DNA of 64,000 bases, from the NCBI GenBank assembly GCA_949316235.1, contig OX438751.1, positions 23,341,885 through 23,405,884 of the forward strand, in the 5' to 3' direction. The notes beneath the pieces are model-generated. The model was not told where the DNA came from. It searched no databases and saw nothing but the letters and a program-made list of their open reading frames with translations. The DNA is from Oegoconia quadripuncta (Eukaryota > Arthropoda > Insecta > Lepidoptera > Autostichidae). Positions 45,632 to 55,109 of the stretch are shown here, one piece after another (the first letter of the stretch is position 1; each line of letters starts with the position of its first letter). The translations under genes were made by a program, and so were the position numbers.

Positions 45632-45697
45632 ATGACAGAAGTAATAGAAATGACACAATCTGTATTAGCGAAGGAAGGTGCAGTAGAAGTACAACCG
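45632..45697 (+). CDS. Candidate first coding exon, unknown protein
   Basis: From ATG at 45632 the frame reads MTEVIEMTQSVLAKEGAVEV followed by QP, about 22 codons with gene-like composition. A S2 SINE then begins, so any real exon must end here or earlier. A possible donor is at GAAG|GTGCAG (about 45676). Continuing the frame only translates the SINE. No downstream exon is recognised. It may be the start of a gene, a pseudogene remnant, or chance. The protein is not recognised. Confidence 0.3.
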
Positions 45698-46335
45698 TCT
45701 GTAAACATCCCAGGGATGTTCCCAGGTCCCAGCCTTCCCTTGTATATGAGGAAGTATAGTCCACCACACTCGCCCAATGCAGGTTGGGGACTTCACATGC
45801 CTTTGAATTTTTATTTCTCCAGCATGCAAGTTTCCTCATGCACTATGTTTTCTTTCACCGTTTAGGAACAGTCGGATAAATACACATAAGTAATTGAATT
45901 AAATTTTTAGACTTCGTTCCGGACACATCCCACTTAACAAGTTTGCATACATGATGCGCAAATCACCAACGCCAAATTGTTCTGAGTGTGATTTAGTGGA
46001 GGATGTATATCATGTTTTGATGGAGTGTGTGCGGAACGAAGCCTACAGAAGACAAATTTTATTCCAAAGCCGCATATTTGATTCCGTGGGTGGGTGTAAC
46101 ATTAGCTTAGCATATCCACTGTCGGATAATGCTAGGCTATTGTATAAACTTACTAAGTTAGCTCTTAAAAATAGATAATTTCACAAAAAAGGTAATAATT
46201 ACAGAGCGACATAGTCACATTCAAGAGACTAAGCTCTTTAAATATAGATTAAAAAAAAATATTTCAAAACTCATTGGTACATGGCCTGCCTGGATATCGA
46301 ACTGCGTCTTAACCGCTGAGCCACCGACGCTCCTT
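45698..46335 (-). mobile_element. SINE family S2 split by a LINE
   Basis: Left part 45698-45908 has the S2 tail and body inverted ('gtaaacatcccagggatg', 'gcatgcaagtttcctcatgc'). Right part 46256-46335 has the inverted head ('actcattggtacatggcctg', 'aaccgctgagccaccgacgc'). They join at the AAATTT in the S2 body. Confidence 0.8.
45909..46255 (+). mobile_element. LINE (I/R1/Jockey-like) C-terminal fragment with zinc motif
   Basis: The frame RLRSGHIPLNKFAYMMRKSP is followed by C-x2-C (CSEC), EDVYHVLMEC and LARLLYKL-like text. It ends KLALKNR with a stop at 46176-46178. The CxxC...H....C pattern is the C-terminal zinc knuckle of many I/R1/Jockey-clade ORF2 proteins. The UTR ends in an A-run (46247-46255). 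5'-truncated insertion into the S2 SINE, so younger than that SINE. Confidence 0.8.
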
Positions 46336-46339
46336 GCGC

Positions 46340-46610
46340 AGTATCTTACTATCAAAGCCGCATTTATTCGGTTCCGTATACTTGGATGGCCAAATCCGAA
46401 ACTATGATAAATAGGGAAAAGTTCTCAAAGGAGTCTCGGGTCGGATATTGATGAAAACTAAAACTGCATTATTGGATTTTTGAAGAATCAATATTCGTAG
46501 CCAGGAATCGAACCCGTTCATTTTGAAAAAGAAGCATACCCTGTGTTCGCTATTCGCACACCATTCGATAGCGTGGCTAAAAAGGAACGAAATCTGGGAG
46601 GTAATAACAT
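46340..46610. other. Stretch with possible tRNA-like fragment
   Basis: At 46500-46575 'gccaggaatcgaacccgttc' looks like an inverted B box, with 'gatagcgtggct' as a possible A-box end. The arms do not form a tRNA. Otherwise unassigned. Confidence 0.35.
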
Positions 46611-46617
46611 TAACATA

Positions 46618-47270
46618 GGTGTACTACGCAATAGCGAAAGACGATAGCTCAAATGACAACAGCGCGAAGACGCGATATTGCGAAAGTACCATGGCTCGAA
46701 AGTTTAATTGTATGATGGTTCATTTGCGCGAAAACTTAATTTCGCGACACACAAAAGCGCGAACGTTTATTTGCGCGATTATGAATCTTCTCCTATGACT
46801 ATGAATGAGTAATCATATTAAGCTGTAACGAGCGAGCAATATGGGTCGGGGCACCCCGACACTGTTGGCTAGGTTCAGAGGGCGGAGTGTGAGTTTTGTT
46901 TCGATTTAACTTTACTAGCGCGTTCACGTTTACGTGACGATTTGTATGGAGAAATGGGCAGCGCCTCTAGCGGAAAGTTTGCAAAACGATTTTTTTCATA
47001 AGGACTTTTAAATATTGTAAAGTTAAAAACGAGACAAAACTCACACTTCGCACACGGAAGGTTCTTAATCTTCGATGTTGGGTTGTATTTGTCTATCGCG
47101 CAATTAAGTTTTCGCGCAAATAAATGTTCGCGCTTTTGTGTGTCGCGAAATTAAGTTTTCGCGCAAATGAACCATCGCGCAATTAAACTTTCAAGCAATG
47201 GTACTTTCGCAATATCGTTTTCGCGTTGTTGTCATTCGAGCTATCGTCTTTCGCTATTGCGTAGTACACC
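46618..47270. mobile_element. Foldback/MITE element with periodic arms (653 bp)
   Basis: Terminal inverted repeats of about 160 bp begin GGTGTACTACGCAATAGCGA. Each arm is an array of degenerate units with a period of about 16 bp, around TTGCGCGAAA, written in opposite orientation in the two arms. A second inverted pair lies inside (46881-46915 against 47017-47051, 'gtgtgagttttgt'). Core 46930-46975 matches 18300-18360. TAACATA occurs just before the left end (46611-46617) and 3 bp after the right end (47274-47280), a possible target duplication. No transposase. Confidence 0.75.
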
Positions 47271-47282
47271 CAATAACATACG

Positions 47283-47325
47283 GCCTACTTCGTCCGGTGG
47301 CTGATATGGTGATGATGATCTAATA
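47283..47325 (+). mobile_element. RTE-like LINE tail
   Basis: 'cctacttcgtccggtggctg' then ATATGGTGATGATGATC, the terminal part of the RTE-like family. Confidence 0.4.
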
Positions 47326-47755
47326 GGCTATCTAGCTCATAAATACTGACAGGTTATATTACTGCTACCCTGCATTAGTGCTTACTGTGGCAGAACTGCC
47401 ACGTCACGTCCAGCACGGCCCTCCATCTGAAGCAGGGTAGGTGTGTATATTAGTTTTGATTTTGTTTACAATGCAAACAATCGTGCGCACTGCATCCGAC
47501 GCGGTTGATTATTTATTTTCCTACGTTTTGTCATAATAATGCGCGCTGGGGGAGTCTCTACAGGATGATTGAGTTTTTATTAAGCAAATTTTTGTTTTTT
47601 ATCAATTATTTATCAACATTAAATCTCTTTTAAACTTCCTAAGAGTGAGGATGGCGACTTAAAAGATAGGTATTTTCCTAGTTTGTACACCAGTCTCTTA
47701 CAAGAGAAATAATAAATATACATATAATATAAATATTAAAATAATAATTATAAAT
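47326..47755. other. Stretch with no recognised feature
   Basis: Slightly GC-richer at 47390-47440; no repeat or gene seen. Confidence 0.4.
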
Positions 47756-47759
47756 GTTT

Positions 47760-48225
47760 CACACACTTACACATTGGTGTAAGTATTACATTAAATTATT
47801 GAATCTGGGTAGTCCCAAACTAAGGCCGGTATTAATATACCGTTCTCAAGATTGAGAATAGTTTTGTGACCGGTCTCAAGTAAACGTGTTGATTAATAAA
47901 CCTTACTTGAGACCTGAAATGCACGTGCATACTCAAGCAGTACTCAATTGAGACGTGCGCCGAGTTTCACGTATTAATAAACGAAACTCAAGACAATTCA
48001 TTCGCCGCTGAGGCGAATTCTTGAAAAGTAATCTCCGATGAGGAGACCTCAAGACTGGTTTATAAATTAGCACGTAGCTTGAGAAAGCGTCAATCGCATC
48101 TCGGGTGATACAGTCTCAAGATTTGTATTGTAATTGATTTATTAATACGGGCCTAAGCAAAGCTTGTACTATGGATTTTCTCTAACAGATAAACGTATAT
48201 AAATATTAGTACAAGTACCTAATAG
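47760..48225 (-). mobile_element. SINE S1b 3' part, split by a MITE
   Basis: 'gggtagtcccaaactaa' at 47807-47823 and 'gcaaagcttgtactatggat' after 48156 are contiguous in the S1b copy at 44395-44639. The MITE 47824-48153 separates them. Confidence 0.75.
47824..48153. mobile_element. PIF/Harbinger-like MITE, complete (330 bp)
   Basis: Ends GGCCGGTATTAATATACC and TTTATTAATACGGGCC, flanked by TAA on both sides (47821-47823 and 48154-48156). The empty site 'aaactaagcaaag' exists at 44452. The 3-bp TWA duplication and GGCC(C/G)GTATTAATA terminus fit PIF/Harbinger. Opposite in orientation to 15489-15799. Confidence 0.85.
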
Positions 48226-48553
48226 TTTTTTTTATGCACAACGGGTTAGCACTTGACCACATTCACACCTGATGTTACGTGAAGATGAAGCCGAAGGTGG
48301 AAGCGTACCCTGAAACCCCATCTCATTTGGGGGACTGGCTATCTTATCTCTGACAACCGGAACACAACAATGCTATTAACATGGCTGTTTGGCGGCTGAC
48401 TTAGATAAGAGGGTGGTAGCTAGCTGGTGGACATTTAAAGTGCCCTACCACCAACCAAACCGAGTACTAGGTAAATATGTACCCCGCTGCGGATCGAATT
48501 CGCAACTTCCGATTCGTAACCCTGTATTGTTTACATTGAGCCACGGAGGCGGA
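48226..48553 (-). mobile_element. SINE family S3, complete (328 bp)
   Basis: The reference S3 copy. Poly-T at the left (poly-A on minus), 'acaacgggttagcacttgac', body, then 'ggatcgaattcgcaacttcc' (inverted B box) and 'cattgagccacggaggcg' (inverted A box). The other S3 copies listed are truncations of this layout. Confidence 0.85.
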
Positions 48554-48675
48554 TAGTGCCAGTAATATGATTGTGTCGGTTTAAAACCAACTCCTCGTAG
48601 AACACCGGACGGATTTCTGAATTTATGTCGTCAAGCACGAGTTAGTATTCTTTACTCCAATTTTCGCAATCCCTT

Positions 48676-48930
48676 ATTTTTTATTTTATTTTATTTGGGA
48701 TAACAACAGCTAACCTTACATTAATTTACAACAAATAGTTACTTCTCATACAGCCAAAACAGTTATCAACTACTTAAATAATACAGACAAATTTGTTGTT
48801 GAGAGCAACATCTGATACACAAAGCTTTGTAGAAAGTAGGCTGCAATTATACAAATCAAGATGAGTACATATAATAAGTAAGGAGAAATGTACATAAATA
48901 CAAATAAATAAATAAATAAAAACAATACAT
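48676..48930 (-). mobile_element. LINE 3' UTR (family G), inverted
   Basis: Minus-strand reading ends 'gctgttgttatcccaaataa' then AATAAAATAAAATAAAAAAT. This is the same ending as 15130-15475. Confidence 0.5.
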
Positions 48931-49001
48931 ACAACGGATATTGAAGTATATATATTATTTACATATTGAAATACGATGATATAAATAAAATATTTATGGT
49001 T

Positions 49002-49406
49002 ATCTTTTGATAATTTACGTGTTATAGGTACATAAAATGTAATTTAGATTAAGATTTGTCATAATATCCTAATCCTAACTAATATAACTAATATTATATA
49101 AACACGAAAGTTTGTGTGTGTATATTTGTTGTTGTTGTATCTTTTGATAATTTACGTGATATAGGTAGTACATAAAATGTAATTTAGATTAAGATTTGTC
49201 ATAATATCCTAATCCTAACTAATATAACTAATATTATATAAACGCGAAAGTTTGTGTGTGTATATTTGTTGTTGTTGTATCTTTTGATAATTTACGTGAT
49301 ATAGGTACATAAAATGTAATTTAGATTAAGATTTGTCATAATATCCTAATCCTAACGAATATAACTAATATTATATAAACGCGTAAGTTTGTGTGTGTAT
49401 ATTTGT
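49002..49406 (+). repeat. ~137-bp unit repeated three times in tandem
   Basis: Units 49002-49138, 49139-49278 and 49279-49406. Each runs from 'atcttttgataatttacgtg' through 'ctaatcctaactaatataac' to 'gtttgtgtgtgtatatttgt'. Unit 2 has a 3-bp insertion (AGT); unit 3 lacks the final (GTT)n and continues into a Helitron-like body. Very few differences between units, so recent. Confidence 0.9.
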
Positions 49407-49529
49407 CACCTCCACACGCCCAAATGGCTGAACGGATTTGGATGAAACTTGGTTGGTAATCCAGCTTTTTTTTTTGCTGAGCCGATTTTTATTAAATCTT
49501 TCACGCGGACGAAGTCGCAGGTGGCTAGT
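49340..49529 (+). mobile_element. Helitron-like element with CTAG end
   Basis: 'taactaatattatataaacg' (5' end style of the family), 'aaatggctgaacggatttgg', then 'gcggacgaagtcgcaggtgg' and CTAG followed by T at the 3' end. Its 5' end is part of the tandem unit next to it. Confidence 0.6.
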
Positions 49530-49534
49530 TAAAA

Positions 49535-50570
49535 CTTGATGTGTCAATTGCTCTTGCTGCTTTGCTTGATGCCTTATCCACACAGACAGATAGACGCAGT
49601 TACTTTTATAATATCAGCTGGGATATAATCTGTTGAAATTTTAAGCAACCTGTAGCTATATTCTCACCTATCTTACACGGGAGGGTAAGACCATTCGTTT
49701 ATGTTGTTCCAACGCATTTTGCCATACAAAAGGCGTCCGTCCCAGTGTTTACTTTATGCCAAATCACTACCCTTGCTCCTGCGCAATGATATCAATCTAG
49801 TGCGCATATTTTATTAAAAAACAAGGGGAAATATCGCTCACACTAAAACCAACATAGTTTTGCAGTTCTACTAACAGCCGATACCCAATATTTTCGCTTG
49901 TTAAGCCACAAATGGCAGCAATATTAAATTTGACAATTTGCGGATTGAAGGGGCATTTTTATTATTTTTAAGGGCCTTAAAAATGGAGTTTGAATGTCAT
50001 AGATAATAGTGAAATATAAATAAATAATGTGTGCAGTTTTATGATACGTTATGGATACAGTTTTGTATAAAATGATATTTATTTAGGTGCAACTATTATT
50101 CTTTTTTTTTTTTTAATCCGTAAATATAATGTACATATTTACTCTGTGGGTTATCAATAACTAGGCTTGCCGACCATACTGTAAAATGGAGTATTGTGTT
50201 CTAATTCATATACGTGTACTTTATTTATAGCTATGTTGAAGCTAGCTATCGTTATTTAGGAGTTAAATTGTGTTATGTTACTTAATAGTAATATTACAGA
50301 CATTTATTTATTTATTTATTAAAGAAGCCAACAGCGTTACAGATGTGTATAAATATTACAAAGTACGAATGCAAAAAATAAGGCAAATTACAGGTTTCAT
50401 CATATGAACTATTATTGTTTTGTTTTTTAAGTTCAAGCTAAGTAGTTAGGAACCACGTAATGGGTAGCTTTACGGACATTGAGTCAACGCTGCAAATAAT
50501 GCTGAGTATTTGTATGATACGTACAGCTGCAGATACGCACAATTGCATAATAATATAAATAAATTTTATT
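49535..50570. other. Stretch with no recognised feature
   Basis: AT-rich. I see no gene, SINE head or LINE motif. Confidence 0.4.
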
Positions 50571-50573
50571 TAT

Positions 50574-50700
50574 TTATTTATTTATTTATTTATTTCCAAA
50601 CTTACAACTATCTTTACAGGTTTACCCTAATGCGATAGTGCAGTGAAGACTACTTACAGTAGTTTATTTTATTTATTTATTGTTATTATTTGTAACAAAT
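50574..50700 (-). repeat. Retroposon end with (ATTT)n, copy 2
   Basis: As at 8585-8710: (ATTT)n, then 'ccaaacttacaactatcttt' and 'aatgcgatagtgcagtgaag'. The two copies are nearly identical over about 110 bp. Confidence 0.65.
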
Positions 50701-50789
50701 TGCAATTTAAAATTACAATTTGTAACAAATAATAACAAGAGCTATATTTGTGAATTCACTCAGAGTACAACTGAAGAGGTCTATTGTAA

Positions 50790-51040
50790 ATATATTGGCA
50801 CATACACACAGCGACATCTAGATCCACACCAAGCAACTATAGGCTTGTATCATGGATGGATGGTTAATAAACTACACAAATACATTTTTTTTGTAAATAA
50901 ATACATTAAGTGAAAAACTTCCATAACTCGGGAACAAATGTCTGTATTCATCATTACAAGTAAATGCCCCTAGCGGGATCAATCCCGCGACCTTTTAATA
51001 TGGCAGTCAGAGCTTCTAACCACTACACCAAACAGGTCGT
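50790..51040 (-). mobile_element. SINE family S1, near complete
   Basis: Inverted: (left) 'cacacagcgacatctagatc', 'cttccataactcgggaacaa', 'gcgggatcaatcccgcgacc' (B box), 'ccactacaccaaacaggtcg' (A-box end). A 77-codon open frame across it is an artefact. Confidence 0.8.
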
Positions 51041-51140
51041 CATATGTACAGATTGAGAGTAAAATAAAAAAAATAAAAATTGTTGCTAAACTCAATTTTC
51101 TACCTCAATGCTCAGTTTGGCACTACCTTTGTTATTAATC

Positions 51141-51247
51141 TGTCATCTAACTAATATTATAAATGCGAAAGTTTGGATGTTTGTTTGTTAACAAATTACC
51201 GCGATAAAGTTATTCCACACAAGCGAAGCCGCGGGCGGAAAGCTGGT
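51141..51247 (+). mobile_element. Helitron-like (Lep1-type) short element
   Basis: Starts ATCTAACTAATATTATAAAT, has 'gcgaaagtttggatgtttg' and 'gcgataaagttattccacac', and ends 'gaagccgcgggcggaaagct'. Only about 107 bp, an internally deleted form of 536-747. Confidence 0.65.
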
Positions 51248-51399
51248 ATGTAATATTTTGGTGCAGTAAAGAATACTTCAAAAAATTAATGAATGAATGC
51301 TCACCAGTTGCTTATACACTACCAACCACGACACTGTCATGTACGAACAGCTGGTGAATCAGTTAACATTTTGATAAGATGTGTTCTGAAAGCATTCTT

Positions 51400-51992
51400 A
51401 GGAATTCTGAGGAATAAATTTCAAGAAATCAATATATTAACTTTGGCATCGCAATATATTTACGAAAACTTAATGTACGTAAGAAAGAATCTGTATTTGT
51501 TTAGGAAAAATTGTGAAATACACAATGTTAATACAAGATATAAAAATAAACTTGCTGTCCATAGCAGTCGCTTACACAAAGTCACTAAGTCATTCAAAGG
51601 ACAATGTATACGCTTTTACAATAAGGTGCCGGTAGACATTCAAAATTTGCCTTTAAATAAATTTAAAACAAACATTAAACGGAAACTATGTGCCAAAGGC
51701 TATTATAAAATTTCTGACTATCTGGATGATAAGAATGCGTGGACATGAACCGCTCGCCATTATCCAGTATATTTTATTCTTATTTTTCTTTGCCGAATCG
51801 TAAATTTTACAATTAGGTATTTCAAATTGTATTTGTATTGACTTTGACAAAAGAGCAACCCTGGACTTTCTTGCTCGTTCTTCTCTGGGGAGGCTGCCTA
51901 GTGAATGAGCGATAACTGTATGTCATGACGATTTCAAATGTTATTCTTATAACTTACGAAATAAAAACATTTTTGATTTTGATTTTAGAATA
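51400..51992 (+). mobile_element. LINE family D, 3' end with long intact frame
   Basis: The open frame runs to 51748. It contains LRNKFQEINILTLASQYIYE, NLMYVRKNLYLFRKNCEIHN, VNTRYKNKLAVHSSRLHK, GQCIRFYNKVPVDIQNLPLN and KGYYKISDYLDDKN. This is the C-terminal part of a CR1/Jockey-like ORF2, after the catalytic domain. UTR with 'tttcttgctcgttcttctct', ending (TTTGAT)n at about 51990. The best-preserved family D copy. Confidence 0.85.
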
Positions 51993-51994
51993 CA

Positions 51995-52435
51995 GTAATA
52001 GGTCAAGTTCACCAAATTGATTGTTATATTAATTATTATACTTTATGTAATTTTATTTCTGTCCTATTTGCTTTGTGCGTATCAAAACCTATACCTATCT
52101 TTATGTTTGATAGGTCGTCTTAGGAGCCAGAAGAATCAGAATAATTTGAACTTATTTCATAGCAGCTGGAACTTTCATACGAGGGCTGTTCGGTCAATCA
52201 CTGTTTAATTTGTAAAATGTAGTGTTGGCAGCACCATCGTCGCTCTCTGTTACACGATATCGTTCGGTAGCAGATCAACGAATGCAAATAATCGACTACG
52301 GAAAACGACGATGATACTCGAGTCAACAGTATATAAGGGCTGCGACCGTTGGAAAATGTCTTAATCATTTTTGTTATTTCTGCGAATATATAAAGTATTT
52401 AAATTAGTAACTTGGCATTTTATTATTCCCGCAGG
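51995..52435. other. Stretch with no recognised feature
   Basis: A 63-codon frame at 52017-52208 has no recognisable domain. Confidence 0.4.
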
Positions 52436-52439
52436 CAGG

Positions 52440-52505
52440 CAGGGCAGGTGACCCGCATGCTCGTTTGCCGCCCTCTCATATAAAAAAAAAAAAAAAAAAA
52501 AAAAA
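52440..52505 (+). mobile_element. LINE family B, UTR end
   Basis: 'cccgcatgctcgtttgccgc' then ATATAAAAAAAA, the last part of family B as at 43030-43075. Confidence 0.65.
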
Positions 52506-52769
52506 TTGCTAACAGTAGTTTTTTTTTTTTTTTAATTAGAATGGGATCGCTCTTGACCTTTATCTGGACTAATGTTTAATGACTTTTGTGCCATTCTTAA
52601 ATTCCCACGTTCTTTAATTGATAAACTTATCATCTGAGCTTCTTAATCCGATGATATCTTTTTGTCCTGCCTCAGAAATCCAGTTAGCTGCCTTTAAGAC
52701 CGCGGTTCTTACACCACGTTAAGGATTAAATTATTATGCTTTTACGAATTAATTCCTACATACATACAT

Positions 52770-52990
52770 AATGTCACGCCTGTTTCCCGCAGCGGTAGGC
52801 AGAGACCACAGACTTCCACTTGATACGTTCCTGACACACCTCTTCTACTTCCTTCACTCTCATAAGGTTGTTCGTACATGCTCATCGGTTTAGGGTACTC
52901 TTGACTTGGCCTTTCTTTAAGACGTCCCCGATTTGATCATGGTACGTTCGCGGTGGTCTTCCCCTACCAACACTACCATCCACATTCGCT
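52770..52990. repeat. Interspersed repeat, unclassified
   Basis: 'cgcctgtttcccgcagcggt', 'agagaccacagacttccact' and 'gtggtcttcccctaccaac'. I believe this is a common lepidopteran repeat, but it has no second copy in this window. Confidence 0.4.
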
Positions 52991-53077
52991 TTGTATGTAT
53001 AATTAATTACGATCTTATAATTAACACAATTTATGTAATATAGTAACTATTCGGATTTAGATCTTTACTCTTATCTT

Positions 53078-53275
53078 ATCTTATCTAAATCTGCCGCAGC
53101 CAAGCAGCAATGTTAATAGCATTGTTGTGATCCGGTTGTCAAAGATAAGGTAGCCAGTCCCCCAAATGTGTTGGGGTGTCCGGGTCAGTACGCTTCCACC
53201 TTCGACCTCATCTTCACTTAACATCAGGTGTGATTGAGGCCAAGTACCAACCCGTGGTGCATAAAAAAAAAAAAA
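53078..53275 (+). mobile_element. SINE family S3, 3' two thirds
   Basis: 'tcttatctaaatctgccgca', the body as in 43928-44099, and a poly-A tail at 53263-53275. Confidence 0.8.
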
Positions 53276-53279
53276 CTCT

Positions 53280-53905
53280 GTATGTTACTTACTAGGTATT
53301 TTAAGAAATTAATTCTTTGCAATATCATGGTACGCTATAACACTATACTTAAAATGCCCTCTTAAGCTCCTGGGTCTCTATCAACTTTTAGCACTATATT
53401 GTATACCCTAGTATTCGATATAAGTTTAAACTGGATACCTCCAGCTGTTTCTGAGAATAGCCTTGACACACGCACAGACAAACGGAGAAAGTGAACCGAT
53501 AAATCGGTGTAGGTAGATCGATTTTCCCTGAAAGCTAAATTCAGCCGTATTTGTTATGCATTAAAGTTCTTATTAATTTGAGAAAATAAGGGAAATTACA
53601 GCATACGCATTAGGTAGGATACATACTACATTTTTACTTTTTTCTTCGGTTTGAAAAGAATTCAAGTCGCATATAAAATTTGATTAATTTTCATAGTTAT
53701 ATGACGAGAAATACGATTGAATTTCGCTTGTAAGGAAAATATATCTACCTACTGTCATCTATGGTGATATAAGGGCGCCGTTTCGCGATAAAAATGCAGT
53801 ACAGCGCCCCGAAATAATCGTATCGAATTTATCAGGTCCGTATCGTGTTTCACCCACACGATGTCCAAACAATGTTGAAACCTTATTATCATTTCTTTAG
53901 TTGGT
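53280..53905. other. Stretch with no recognised feature
   Basis: AT-rich; nothing assigned. Confidence 0.4.
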
Positions 53906-53908
53906 AGT

Positions 53909-54047
53909 ATCGTGCACCCTACCTGTTTTCCGATCTACAAATTTCCCATAGCTATGGGTTGTCTGGAAGAGATCGCTATTAGTGACAAGATTGTTATCAT
54001 CAAAAATTATTGGAAATTATTTTGTGCAATAAAGAGCATTTGTATTG
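53909..54047 (+). mobile_element. LINE 3' UTR, same family as 3389-4035
   Basis: 'cgtgcaccctacctg', 'aaatttcccat', 'tattagtgacaag' and 'caataaagagcatttgtatt' match 3772-3925. No coding part. Confidence 0.6.
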
Positions 54048-54059
54048 TATTACTAGCTT

Positions 54060-54199
54060 AACTTTATAGCGGAAATTTGTTTATACCGCGGGAAAAATAT
54101 TCTATACGAGTATCTTAAGTCCATTGCCATATGCCAAATTTCATCTAAATCCGTTCATGCCTTTCGCCGTGATTGAGCAATACATAAACATCCAAACTT
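54060..54199 (-). mobile_element. Helitron-like fragment
   Basis: 'ataccgcgggaaaaatattc', 'aaatttcatctaaatccgtt' and 'cgccgtgattgagcaataca'. It ends exactly where an S1 SINE starts. Confidence 0.55.
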
Positions 54200-54200
54200 A

Positions 54201-54478
54201 ACGACCTGTTTGGTGTAATGGTTAGCAACTCTGACCACTATACCAAAAGGTTGCGGGTTCGAATCCCGCTAGGGGCATATGTTTGTGTGATGAATACGGA
54301 CATGTGTACCCGAGTTATGGATGTTTTCATTTATAATAAGTATTTATTTACAAAAAAAATGTATTTATGTATTATATCAACCATCTGGTATCCACAACAC
54401 AAGCATATAGTTGCTTACTGTGGAACTAGATGGCGCTGTGTGTATGTCTAAGGATATTTATTATTTATTTATTTATTA
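54201..54478 (+). mobile_element. SINE family S1, near complete
   Basis: Head 'acgacctgtttggtgtaatg', B box GGTTCGAATCCCGC, body and 'ggaactagatggcgctgtgt', ending in a (TATT)n tail. Confidence 0.85.
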
Positions 54479-54668
54479 TTAAACTTTTGCATTTATAATG
54501 TTAGTTACATTGTAAATCTTCGTGTACTCAGATCAACGATATGTATTTCATTTCAATTAATGAGATAGGTAGGTATATCTGTGGCGCTGCTGGGACGACG
54601 TCGTTCTTTCTTTTATATCCGGTGAAGTGATAAAGTGACTGCTTAAAACAACATATAAATATATAAAG

Positions 54669-54845
54669 TTTTTTTTTTTGAGCAGGAACAGTTGCTGTTA
54701 AGCCGATAGGCTTTTTACAGCGTCGCCGGGCGGGTGGGCGAGCGCGGGCACCTTGACTGTATGCAACAGTACGGAAAAAGTTTTTGCAACCGACGCCTAA
54801 GGGTGCCCACGGGGGTTCGAACCTCGGCTTAGGGCGTTGCATGGG
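54669..54845 (-). mobile_element. GC-rich poly-A retroposon, SINE-like
   Basis: The minus strand begins near 54845 and has GAGGTTCGAACCCCCG, a B-box-like stretch, about 20 bp in. It is GC-rich ('gtcgccgggcgggtgggcga' on plus) and ends in poly-A (T-run at 54668-54679 on plus). No other copy in the window. A 104-codon minus-strand frame across it is not convincing. Confidence 0.45.
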
Positions 54846-55109
54846 GGAGTTTTTAGACTAACATGACTACCATCGCTTCGTAATGTGTATAGTCGAGGAG
54901 AAGAAACGACGCAAGAAACTCCTCGACACACAATTTTGAATTTTGAAATAGAGACTTCAAAAGAGAGAGGTGTGTTAGTGATCTAATAGCCAAAACGACT
55001 AGTGTCGACCGTGTAGCGCGTATATAGTGAGGCGGTGTGACGCGTAAAAGCCCCCGCCGGCGAGGGCAGTATATCGGAGATATATATAAACTATCATTCC
55101 CTCACCTCA

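Noticed and set aside
45632..45865. 77-codon protein beginning MTEVIEMTQ
   Set aside because: After about 22 codons the frame only translates an inverted S2 SINE, so the full-length product is not credible; only the first part is kept as a candidate exon.
46618..47270. CRISPR-like periodic repeats
   Set aside because: The period is 16 bp, the units are degenerate, no spacers exist, and the two arrays are inverted arms of a transposon-like element in a eukaryotic genome.
49002..49406. Satellite or CRISPR array
   Set aside because: Only three units of about 137 bp with no spacer structure; best read as a local tandem duplication.
54528..54842. 104-codon minus-strand frame rich in Pro and Arg
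   Set aside because: It reads through a poly-A-tailed GC-rich retroposon into its tail; no domain.
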